A stretch of 64,000 nucleotides of DNA from Kineosphaera sp032229625 (GTDB lineage Bacteria; Actinomycetota; Actinomycetes; Actinomycetales; Dermatophilaceae): contig JAVTVZ010000018.1 in NCBI GenBank assembly GCA_032229625.1, positions 1 through 64,000 on the forward strand, given 5' to 3'. Shown one piece after another: positions 7,706 to 14,739 of this stretch. Below the pieces are notes generated by a model. That model saw only the letters and a list, made by a program, of their open reading frames with translations, was not told the DNA's origin and did no database searches. The stretch's first letter is position 1; every line of letters starts with the position of its first letter. The position numbers were made by a program, and so were the translations under genes.

Positions 7706-8791
7706 TCAGCGGACAACGCGGCCCCGCAGCACGACGTGGGCCGGGTGCGCGAGCACCCCCACGTCGAGGCGCGGGTCCTGGTCGTAGACGACGAAGTCCG
7801 CCTCCGCGCCCTCGACCAGCCCCGGGCGGCCCAGCCACTCGCGCGCACCCCAGGCCGTCGCCGAGAGCGCCGCCACCGGGCTGAATCCGGCCGTGACCAG
7901 CTCCGCGACCTCCCGCGCGACGAGACCGTGGGGCATCGCGCTGCCGGCGTCCGTGCCGACATACACGGCCACCCCGGCCTCGTGCGCCGCGGCGACCGTC
8001 TCGTAGCGGCGCTCCCACAGATCGATCATGTGATCGGCATACGTGGGGAACTTGGCGCGGCCGGCGTCGGCGAAATCGGGGAAGTTGTCGATGTTGACCA
8101 GGGTCGGCACGATCGCGATGCCCGCGGCGGCGAAGGCCTCGACGCTGTGCGGGGTCAACCCCGTCGCGTGCTCGATGCAGTCGACGCCCGCCGCGGCGAA
8201 GTCGTGCAACGACTGCTCGCCGAAGCAGTGGGCCGTGACCCGCGCGCCCTCCTCGTGGGCGGCCGCGATCGCCGCGGTCAGCGCCTCGACCGGCCAGCAG
8301 GGCCGCAGGTCACCGGCCTGCCGGTCGATCCAGTCACCGACGAGCTTGACCCAGCCGTCGCCGGCCCGGGCCTGGCGCCGCACCGCCGCGACCACCTCGT
8401 CGGGCTCGACCTCCTCGGCGAAGCCGGGGATGTAGCGGCGGGTGCGGGCGATGTGTCGCCCGGCCCGCACGATCCGCGGCATGTCGTCCTCGTCGTCGAG
8501 GTAGTGGGTGTCCTGGGGCGAGCCCGCGTCGCGCAGCAGCAGCGCGCCCGCGTCGCGGTCGGCACCCGCCTGCTCGCGCGCCCGGTCCGGCCCGACCGCC
8601 CCGCCGGGGCCCAGCCCCACGTGGCAATGCGCATCGACGAGCCCCGGCAGCACGTAGCCGGTGACGGACTCGACGTCCATCCGATCGGCGGGCGCCTCGA
8701 AGGTCAGCCGCCCGTCGACGACCCAGGCCTGCTCGCGCACCTCGTCCGGGCCGACGAGGATCGCTCCGCTCACGTGCCGCACCGCGCTCAT
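7706..8791 (-). CDS. Amidohydrolase family metal-dependent hydrolase
   Basis: A 361-residue member of the amidohydrolase superfamily, imidazolonepropionase/prolidase-like subgroup. Metal ligands are visible in D-A-H-C-H-V-G (HxH-like strand 1 motif), T-A-H-C-F-G-E, C-I-E-H-A-T-G and V-G-T-D-A-G-S. It hydrolyses an amide or related bond in an unidentified small molecule; no signal peptide, so cytoplasmic. ATG at 8791. It is transcribed divergently from narK and is followed by the acetyltransferase gene. Confidence 0.88.
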   Translation of the reverse strand: MSAVRHVSGAILVGPDEVREQAWVVDGRLTFEAPADRMDVESVTGYVLPGLVDAHCHVGLGPGGAVGPDRAREQAGADRDAGALLLRDAGSPQDTHYLDDEDDMPRIVRAGRHIARTRRYIPGFAEEVEPDEVVAAVRRQARAGDGWVKLVGDWIDRQAGDLRPCWPVEALTAAIAAAHEEGARVTAHCFGEQSLHDFAAAGVDCIEHATGLTPHSVEAFAAAGIAIVPTLVNIDNFPDFADAGRAKFPTYADHMIDLWERRYETVAAAHEAGVAVYVGTDAGSAMPHGLVAREVAELVTAGFSPVAALSATAWGAREWLGRPGLVEGAEADFVVYDQDPRLDVGVLAHPAHVVLRGRVVR

Positions 8792-8883
8792 GTCGCCACG
8801 GTATCCCGCGGGCACCGCGCCCCGGCGGGCCGCGGACCTCACGCGGACCTCACGCGGCGCCGCGGCCCGGTCGTGAACCGCAA

Positions 8884-8921
8884 TTGACGGCCGCGCAACA
8901 CGGGGGTAATCGGGTCTGACC
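8884..8921 (+). promoter_or_regulatory. GlnR-like box upstream of narK
   Basis: TTGAC-n6-GCAAC-n6-GTAAT-n6-TGACC matches the GlnR pattern GTnAC-n6-GAAAC-n6-GTnAC-n6-GAAAC in element order and in all spacings; the first half is the better match. A TACCGT hexamer follows at 8933. GlnR is the known global nitrogen regulator of many actinobacteria. Binding is inferred from the sequence only. Confidence 0.6.
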
Positions 8922-8932
8922 TGCGCGCTTCC

Positions 8933-8938
8933 TACCGT
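8933..8938 (+). promoter_or_regulatory. narK -10 hexamer (TACCGT)
   Basis: TACCGT, 52 nt before the narK start. The identical hexamer occurs downstream of the GlnR-like boxes of nirB, the urease operon and the NCS1 permease. Here it begins 11 nt after the last, weak, GlnR-like element. Confidence 0.5.
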
Positions 8939-8990
8939 CGAAGGACGTCGGCGCGCCATCGGGGCGGGCCCACGACCCCCAGGACCCACC

Positions 8991-10373
8991 GTGACGTCAC
9001 GCACCTCCTTGCCCCTGGGCGCCACCGCGACCGCAGCCCCGGCGCCACCCGCACCGCGCGTCGCCCTCGCCCACCGCGCCGGCCGCCGACTCGTCCACTG
9101 GGACCCCGAGGACCCGGGGCAGTGGGCCCGCGGCGGAGCCGCGATCGCCCGCCGCAACCTCGCGGTCTCGGTCCTCGCGGAGTTCCTCGGCTTCGCCGTC
9201 TGGGCGCTGTGGAGCATCGTCGTGCCCCAGCTGCCCGCCGCGGGCTTCACCCTCTCGGTCGACCAGATGTTCTGGCTCGTCTCCGTGCCCGCGCTCGTCG
9301 GGGCGGCGCTGCGGCTGCCCTACACCTTCGCGGTCCCGCTCTTCGGCGGCCGCAACTGGACCGTCGTCTCCGCGCTGCTGCTGCTCGCGCCGACGCTCGC
9401 GCTGGCCGTCGTCGTGCAGCGCCCCGAGACGCCCTTCGCCGTCCTGGTGCTCGTCGCCGCGCTCGCCGGTGTCGGCGGCGGCAACTTCGCCAGCTCGATG
9501 GCCAACATCTCGTTCTTCTACCCCGAGGCCCAGAAGGGCAAGGCGCTCGGCCTCAACGCGGCCGGCGGCAACCTCGGCACCGCGGCCGTGCAGTTCGCCG
9601 TGCCGCTGGTCATCGTCTCCGGAGCCGGCATCGCGCTCGAGCGAGCGGGCCTGGTCTTCCTGCCCCTCATCGCCCTCGCCGCCTGGCTGGCGTGGACGCG
9701 GATGGACAACATCGAGGGGTCCACCTCGGACCTGCGCAGCTTCGGCCGGGCGGCCGGGATGCGGCACACGTGGATCATCTCGTTCCTCTACATCGGCACG
9801 TTCGGCTCGTTCATCGGCTTCTCCGGTGCCTTCCCGACGCTGCTGAAGAACCAGTTCCCGCAGCTGACCGTCTCGATCGCCTTCGCCGGCGCGCTCGTCG
9901 GCTCGCTGTCGCGGCCGCTGGGCGGCATCCTCGCCGACCGCTTCGGGGGCGCGCGCATCACGATCTGGTCCTTCGCGGCGATGGCGCTGGGCACCGTCGG
10001 GGCGATCCTGGGGATCACCGGGCAGGACGTCGCGCTCTTCTTCGGCTCGTTCCTGCTGCTCTTCGTCTTCACCGGCGTCGGCAACGGCTCGGTCTACCGG
10101 ATGATCCCGGCGATCTTCCGCGAGACCGGCGACCCGGATTCCCCCTCCTCGACCCTGCGGGCCCGCAAGGCCGCGGCGGGCTGCCTCGGCATCGCCGGCG
10201 CCGTCGGCGCACTCGGCGGCTTCCTCATCCCCCGCGGCTTCGCGCTGAGCAACTCCCTGACCGGCTCGCTCACCGCGGCCCTGTGGGTCTTCATCGCCGC
10301 CTACGCGGTCATGGCCGCCACGACGTATGTCGTCTACGTCCGCGGGCGTGCCGCCGACGCCGCCCGCATCTGA
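8991..10373 (+). CDS. narK: Nitrate/nitrite transporter, MFS
   Basis: A 460-residue major facilitator of the NarK/NasA family, importing nitrate (and possibly exporting nitrite). About 12 hydrophobic segments begin near residue 55. The family's nitrate signature is clear: G-G-G-N-F-A-S-S-M-A-N-I-S-F-F-Y-P and G-L-N-A-A-G-G-N-L-G in the first half, G-V-G-N-G-S-V-Y-R-M in the second. GTG start at 8991. First gene of the nitrate assimilation cluster; the reductase gene begins 10 nt after its stop. Confidence 0.95.
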   Translation: MTSRTSLPLGATATAAPAPPAPRVALAHRAGRRLVHWDPEDPGQWARGGAAIARRNLAVSVLAEFLGFAVWALWSIVVPQLPAAGFTLSVDQMFWLVSVPALVGAALRLPYTFAVPLFGGRNWTVVSALLLLAPTLALAVVVQRPETPFAVLVLVAALAGVGGGNFASSMANISFFYPEAQKGKALGLNAAGGNLGTAAVQFAVPLVIVSGAGIALERAGLVFLPLIALAAWLAWTRMDNIEGSTSDLRSFGRAAGMRHTWIISFLYIGTFGSFIGFSGAFPTLLKNQFPQLTVSIAFAGALVGSLSRPLGGILADRFGGARITIWSFAAMALGTVGAILGITGQDVALFFGSFLLLFVFTGVGNGSVYRMIPAIFRETGDPDSPSSTLRARKAAAGCLGIAGAVGALGGFLIPRGFALSNSLTGSLTAALWVFIAAYAVMAATTYVVYVRGRAADAARI

Positions 10374-10383
10374 GCGTGCGGCG

Positions 10384-12570
10384 ATGAGCGACACCCACTG
10401 CCCCTACTGCTCGCTGCAGTGCGCGATGTCGGTGACCCCCGCCGCCGGCGGGCCGCGGCAGGACCGGACGGGCCTGCCCGTGCGCGTCGCGCCACGGGAC
10501 TTCCCGACCAACGCCGGCGGCCTGTGCGCCAAGGGCTGGACGAGCGGCGAGGTGCTCACCGCACCCGACCGCCTGACGACACCGCTGCTGCGCGGGGACG
10601 ATGGCGCCCTGCACCCGGCGAGCTGGGACGAGGCGCTCGACGCCGTCGAGGCCGGGGTGCGGCGGGCCTGGGCAGCGGGCGGCCACGAGTGCGTCGGGGT
10701 CTTCGGCGGCGGCGGACTGACCAACGAGAAGGCCTACACCCTGGGCAAGTTCGCGCGGATCGCGCTGCGCACGCCGTATATCGACTACAACGGGCGCTTC
10801 TGCATGAGCAGTGCCGCGGCGGCCGGCAACCGGGCCTTCGGGCTGGACCGCGGGCTGCCCTTCCCGCTGACCGACCTCGCCGGCGCCGGCGCGATCCTGC
10901 TCGCCGGGAGCAACCCCGGCGAGACGATGCCGCCCGCCGTCCGGCACCTGTCCGCCGCCCGCGAGCGCGGTGGCCTGCTCGTCCTCGACCCGCGCCGCAC
11001 CGCGACCGCCGCGCTGACCGACGAGGGCGCCGGGATGCACCTGCAGCCCGTGCCGGGCACCGACCTGCAGCTGCTGCTCGGGCTGACCCACGTCGTCCTG
11101 CGCGAGCAGCTGGCCGACACCGCCTACCTCGACGCGCGGGTCAGCGGCGTCGAGGCGGTGCGCCGCGAGGTGAGCCAGTGGTGGCCCGAGCGGGTCGAGC
11201 GGGAGACCGGCGTGCCGGCCGAGCAGATCCGCCGCGCCGCGCGCCTGCTCGCCGCCGCCGCGCCCTGCCACGGCGGGCCGGGCGCCTACGTGCTCACCGG
11301 GCGCGGCGTCGAGCAGCACGCCCACGGCACCGACACCGTGACCGCCGCGATCGGTCTCGCGCTCGCGCTCGGGCTGCCCGGGGTCGTCGGCTCCGGCTAC
11401 GGCTGCCTCACCGGGCAGGGCAACGGGCAGGGCGGCCGTGAGCACGGGCAGAAGGCCGACCAGCTGCCCGGCTACCGCTCGATCAGCGACCCGGCGGCGC
11501 GCGCCCACGTCGCCGCCGTCTGGGGCGTCGACCCCGCGATGATCCCCGGGCCGGGCGTGCCGGCCGTCGAGCTGCTCGCCAAGGTCGGGCAGCCCGTCGA
11601 GGCCGGCGGGCTGCGGGCGCTCTTCGTGCACGGCGCCAACCCGGTCGTCTCGGCTCCGGATGCCGGGGCCCTCGAGGCGCGGCTGCGACGCCTCGACCTG
11701 CTCGTCGTCGCCGACCTCGTGCCGAGCGAGACCGCGGCCCTGGCCGACGTCGTCCTGCCGATCACGCAATGGGCCGAGGAGTCCGGCACGATGACCTCCC
11801 TCGAAGGGCGGATCCTGGCGCGTCGCCAGGCGATCGAGCCGCCACCGCAGGTCCGCGACGAGCTGTGGGTATGGCGCGAGCTCGCCGCCCGACTCGAGGC
11901 TCCCGTGCCGTTCGCGGACGATCCCGACGAGGTGCTCGCCGAGCTCGCGGCCGCCAGCGCGGGCGGGATCGCCGACTACGGCGGGGTGAGCGCGGCACGC
12001 GCGGCGAGCGAGGCGCTCTACTGGCCGTGCCCGGCGCCGCAGGACGGCATCGACCATCCCGGGACCCCGCGGGTCTTCCTCGACCGCTTCGCGACGGCCG
12101 ACGGGCGCGCGCGGATGCTGCCCGTCACCGCGACGCCCATCGCCGACGACACCCGCGCCGACGCTCCGCTGCTGCTCGTCACCGGTCGCGTGCTCGAGCA
12201 CTACCAGTCCGGCGCGCAGACCCGCCGCGTCGCGGCGCTGCACCGGGCCCAGCCCCGCGCGACGGTCTCGTTGCACCCCGGCACCGCCGCGCGCTTGCGC
12301 ATCGAGGAGGGCACGCCGGTGCGGATCACCTCGGCGCGCGGCACGTGCGTCGCGATCGCCCTGCTGTCGGCCGCGCTGCGCCGCGACGTCGCCTTCCTGC
12401 CCTTCCACTTCGCCGGGCGGCAGCGCGCCAACCTGCTGACGAACCCGGCGACCGACCCCGTGAGCGGGATGCCCGAATTCAAGGTGTGCGCCGTCGACGT
12501 CGCGCCCGCAGACGACCCCGACGCACGCCTGGCGCTGCGCGGGGAGCACACCGAGGGAGTGCCACGATGA
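10384..12570 (+). CDS. Assimilatory nitrate reductase, molybdopterin catalytic subunit
   Basis: A 728-residue molybdopterin oxidoreductase that reduces nitrate to nitrite in the cytoplasm. An N-terminal [4Fe-4S] site is formed by Cys 6, 9, 13 and 48 (C-P-Y-C-S-L-Q-C ... G-L-C-A-K-G). It continues with the MopB core (D-Y-N-G-R-F-C-M-S-S, L-L-A-G-S-N-P-G-E-T) and the C-terminal molybdopterin dinucleotide-binding domain (about 610-710, L-L-L-V-T-G-R-V). There is no Tat signal, as expected for an assimilatory enzyme (NasC/NarB class). ATG at 10384. The stop overlaps the next start as ATGA. Confidence 0.95.
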   Translation: MSDTHCPYCSLQCAMSVTPAAGGPRQDRTGLPVRVAPRDFPTNAGGLCAKGWTSGEVLTAPDRLTTPLLRGDDGALHPASWDEALDAVEAGVRRAWAAGGHECVGVFGGGGLTNEKAYTLGKFARIALRTPYIDYNGRFCMSSAAAAGNRAFGLDRGLPFPLTDLAGAGAILLAGSNPGETMPPAVRHLSAARERGGLLVLDPRRTATAALTDEGAGMHLQPVPGTDLQLLLGLTHVVLREQLADTAYLDARVSGVEAVRREVSQWWPERVERETGVPAEQIRRAARLLAAAAPCHGGPGAYVLTGRGVEQHAHGTDTVTAAIGLALALGLPGVVGSGYGCLTGQGNGQGGREHGQKADQLPGYRSISDPAARAHVAAVWGVDPAMIPGPGVPAVELLAKVGQPVEAGGLRALFVHGANPVVSAPDAGALEARLRRLDLLVVADLVPSETAALADVVLPITQWAEESGTMTSLEGRILARRQAIEPPPQVRDELWVWRELAARLEAPVPFADDPDEVLAELAAASAGGIADYGGVSAARAASEALYWPCPAPQDGIDHPGTPRVFLDRFATADGRARMLPVTATPIADDTRADAPLLLVTGRVLEHYQSGAQTRRVAALHRAQPRATVSLHPGTAARLRIEEGTPVRITSARGTCVAIALLSAALRRDVAFLPFHFAGRQRANLLTNPATDPVSGMPEFKVCAVDVAPADDPDARLALRGEHTEGVPR

Positions 12571-14540
12571 GCCCAACCCCACAGGATTGTGTGCCGATCC
12601 GGCTGCCGCGATCGGACGGCGCGGGCGACTCTCCCGGGGCCGCGGCCCACCGGGTCGTCGTCCTCGGCCACGGCATGGTCGGCCACCGCTTCGTCGCCGA
12701 GGTGATGCGGCGGGCCGGCGCGGCGCCGGTGCCGATCGACGTGACGGTGCTGGGCGCCGAACCGTACGAGCCCTACAACCGGCTCCTGCTCTCCGAGGTC
12801 CTGGCCGGGCGGGCCGACGTCGCGTCGCTGACGCTGCCGCAGGCTCCGGCCGGAGTGCGGGTGCTCACGCGACGCGCCGCGCTGCGCCTCGAGCGGCAGC
12901 ATCGGGTCGTGCTCGACGACACCGGCGAGCGACACCCCTACGACACCGTGGTGTGCGCGCTGGGGGCGGCGCCGCGGGTGCCGCGGCTGCGCGGGCTGCC
13001 CCGCGACGTCGGCCCCGACGGCCTGCCGGCGGGGGTGCAGGCATTGCGGACCGTCGACGACGCGCGGGCGCTGCTCGCGCGAGTCGCGTGCCGTCGCCCC
13101 GACGGCCACCCGCCCCGCGTCGTCGTGCTCGGCGGCGGCCTGCTCGGCCTCGAGGCCGCCCGGGCTCTGCTCGGGCGCGGCGCGCGGGTCGCGATCGTCC
13201 ACTCCGGCGGCCACGTGCTCGACCGGCAGCTGTCCGCGCAGCCCGGCGCGGTGCTCGGTGCGCGGCTGCGCGACCTCGGCGTGACGATCGTGCGCGACGC
13301 CCGCGCGGCGGGCCTGCGGCGCGATGACCACGGCGCGCTCGTCGGCCTCGACCTCGCCGACGGCCGGCAGCTGCCGTGCGACACCCTGCTGCTCACGGCG
13401 GGCGTCGCCCCCCGCGTCGACCTCGCGGCCGCCGCCGGACTGAGCGTCGACTCCGGGATCCTCGTCGATGCGGCCCTGCGCTCCCCCGACGACCCCGACG
13501 TCGCCGCCATCGGCGACTGCGCCCAGACCGACGCCGGCTGCCCCGGGCTGCTCGCCCCCGGCTGGGACCAGGCCGCCGCACTCGCCGAGCAGCTCGTCGC
13601 GCGCCTGACCCGCGAGGCGGCCGCTGGCCCGCCCGCCGAGACCTCAGCAGGCCCGTCCATCGTCACGCCCACCGACACGCGCTCCCGCACAGACTCCTGC
13701 ACGTACTCCTGCACCGGCCGTGATCCCGGCCGTGATCCCAAGGAGGTCGTGCGGCTCAAGGCCGCCGATCTCGACGTCGTGACCTTCGGGCGGATGCCGC
13801 GCGGGGAGTCCTGCGCCACCACCGACTGCGACGCAGGCGCCGCGGCCACCCCCACCTCCTGCGCCATGGACCCGGCCGACGACCTCGCCGGCTGGGCCGA
13901 GCCACAGGACGCGTCGGCGGCCACGGATGAGCGCGGACGGTGCGCGCGGCACGACCCGACCGGCACGCGCGTGATCACGCTGCACGACCCCACGGGGCGG
14001 CGCAGCCTGCATCTGGCCGTGCGCGGCGATCGGCCGCTCGGCGGTGATCGACTGCTCGGAGGCGCTCGACTGCCGGGCGGCGATCGACAGCGCGGCGATC
14101 GGCTGCTCGGCGGCATCCTCGTCGGCGCGGGGGCGCTCGCCGCGGACCTCGTCAGCGCCTACGAGCGCGAGACGCCGCTGCCGCTGGACCCGGCGCAGCT
14201 GCTCGTCGCCGGCGGCGGGAGCGCGCTGCCGACCCGCACGAGCCCGGCGAACATCCCCGGCGCCGCGACGATCTGCCGCTGCAACGGCGTGACGAAGTCG
14301 GCGATCATCACCGCCTTCGAGGCCGGTGAGCGGACCCTGCCCCACCTGGCCGAGGCGACCCGCGCGACGACCGGCTGCGGCAGCTGCACCAGCGCCTGCC
14401 GCGGCATCCTCGCCTGGCTCGAGCAGGCCGACCCGCAGCAGGCCGACCCGCAGCAGGCCGACCCGCAGGCGCCCGACCCGCAGCAGCCCGAGGACGGCGG
14501 CCCGGCCCGCGCGCGGAAGGTCGCCGGCCTCACTCCCTGA
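12567..14540 (+). CDS. FAD/NAD(P)-dependent electron-transfer subunit of nitrate reductase (NasB-like)
   Basis: A 657-residue flavoprotein likely to pass electrons from NAD(P)H to the adjacent nitrate reductase. Two dinucleotide-binding motifs are seen (V-V-V-L-G-H-G-M-V-G near 30 and V-V-V-L-G-G-G-L-L-G-L-E near 190), an A-A-I-G-D-C FAD motif, and a C-terminal BFD-like [2Fe-2S] domain (C-R-C-N-G-V ... C-G-S-C). Between them lies a long variable Cys/Thr/Asp-rich insert (about 350-450) and a run of G-D-R-L-L-G-G units. It resembles NirB without the siroheme domain. Translation is coupled to the reductase gene by a 4-bp overlap. Confidence 0.9.
   Translation: MSPTPQDCVPIRLPRSDGAGDSPGAAAHRVVVLGHGMVGHRFVAEVMRRAGAAPVPIDVTVLGAEPYEPYNRLLLSEVLAGRADVASLTLPQAPAGVRVLTRRAALRLERQHRVVLDDTGERHPYDTVVCALGAAPRVPRLRGLPRDVGPDGLPAGVQALRTVDDARALLARVACRRPDGHPPRVVVLGGGLLGLEAARALLGRGARVAIVHSGGHVLDRQLSAQPGAVLGARLRDLGVTIVRDARAAGLRRDDHGALVGLDLADGRQLPCDTLLLTAGVAPRVDLAAAAGLSVDSGILVDAALRSPDDPDVAAIGDCAQTDAGCPGLLAPGWDQAAALAEQLVARLTREAAAGPPAETSAGPSIVTPTDTRSRTDSCTYSCTGRDPGRDPKEVVRLKAADLDVVTFGRMPRGESCATTDCDAGAAATPTSCAMDPADDLAGWAEPQDASAATDERGRCARHDPTGTRVITLHDPTGRRSLHLAVRGDRPLGGDRLLGGARLPGGDRQRGDRLLGGILVGAGALAADLVSAYERETPLPLDPAQLLVAGGGSALPTRTSPANIPGAATICRCNGVTKSAIITAFEAGERTLPHLAEATRATTGCGSCTSACRGILAWLEQADPQQADPQQADPQAPDPQQPEDGGPARARKVAGLTP
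14028..14117. repeat. Degenerate tandem repeat in the NasB-like gene
   Basis: Several imperfect copies of a roughly 18-21-bp unit (ggcgatcggctgctcggc) encode G-D-R-(L/P)-L-G-G. The frame is preserved. The repeat lies just before the strand I-L-V-G-A in the C-terminal part of the flavoprotein. Confidence 0.75.
14424..14483. repeat. 15-bp tandem repeat near the 3' end of the NasB-like gene
   Basis: Three perfect copies of caggccgacccgcag followed by diverged ones, encoding Q-A-D-P-Q repeats after the [2Fe-2S] domain. The tail is dispensable-looking and in frame. Confidence 0.9.
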
Positions 14541-14609
14541 GGGCGGGGCCGCGACCCACCCGCGGCGGCACGGACCTCATCGTCAGCGGCGACGCGCGGT
14601 GAATCACCG

Positions 14610-14647
14610 TTAGCACCGGCGAAACACAGCGCCTCCATCGGCGCAAC
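14610..14647 (+). promoter_or_regulatory. GlnR-like box upstream of nirB
   Basis: TTAGC-n6-GAAAC-n6-CCTCC-n6-GCAAC. The two GAAAC-type elements are exactly 22 bp apart, as in GlnR sites; the third element is degenerate. A TACCGT hexamer follows after exactly 10 nt. This suggests nirB has its own promoter although it lies downstream of the nitrate reductase genes. Confidence 0.55.
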
Positions 14648-14657
14648 ACGCGCTGCT

Positions 14658-14663
14658 TACCGT
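14658..14663 (+). promoter_or_regulatory. nirB -10 hexamer (TACCGT)
   Basis: TACCGT placed 10 nt after the last GlnR-like element, the same arrangement as at the urease operon and the NCS1 permease. A 76-nt leader separates it from the nirB ATG. Confidence 0.55.
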
Positions 14664-14739
14664 CCTGGAAGACCGCATTCGAGCATGTCAACGGATACCG
14701 ACGACCCCCGCGGGGTCGACGTGGTGAAAGAGGATCGAT

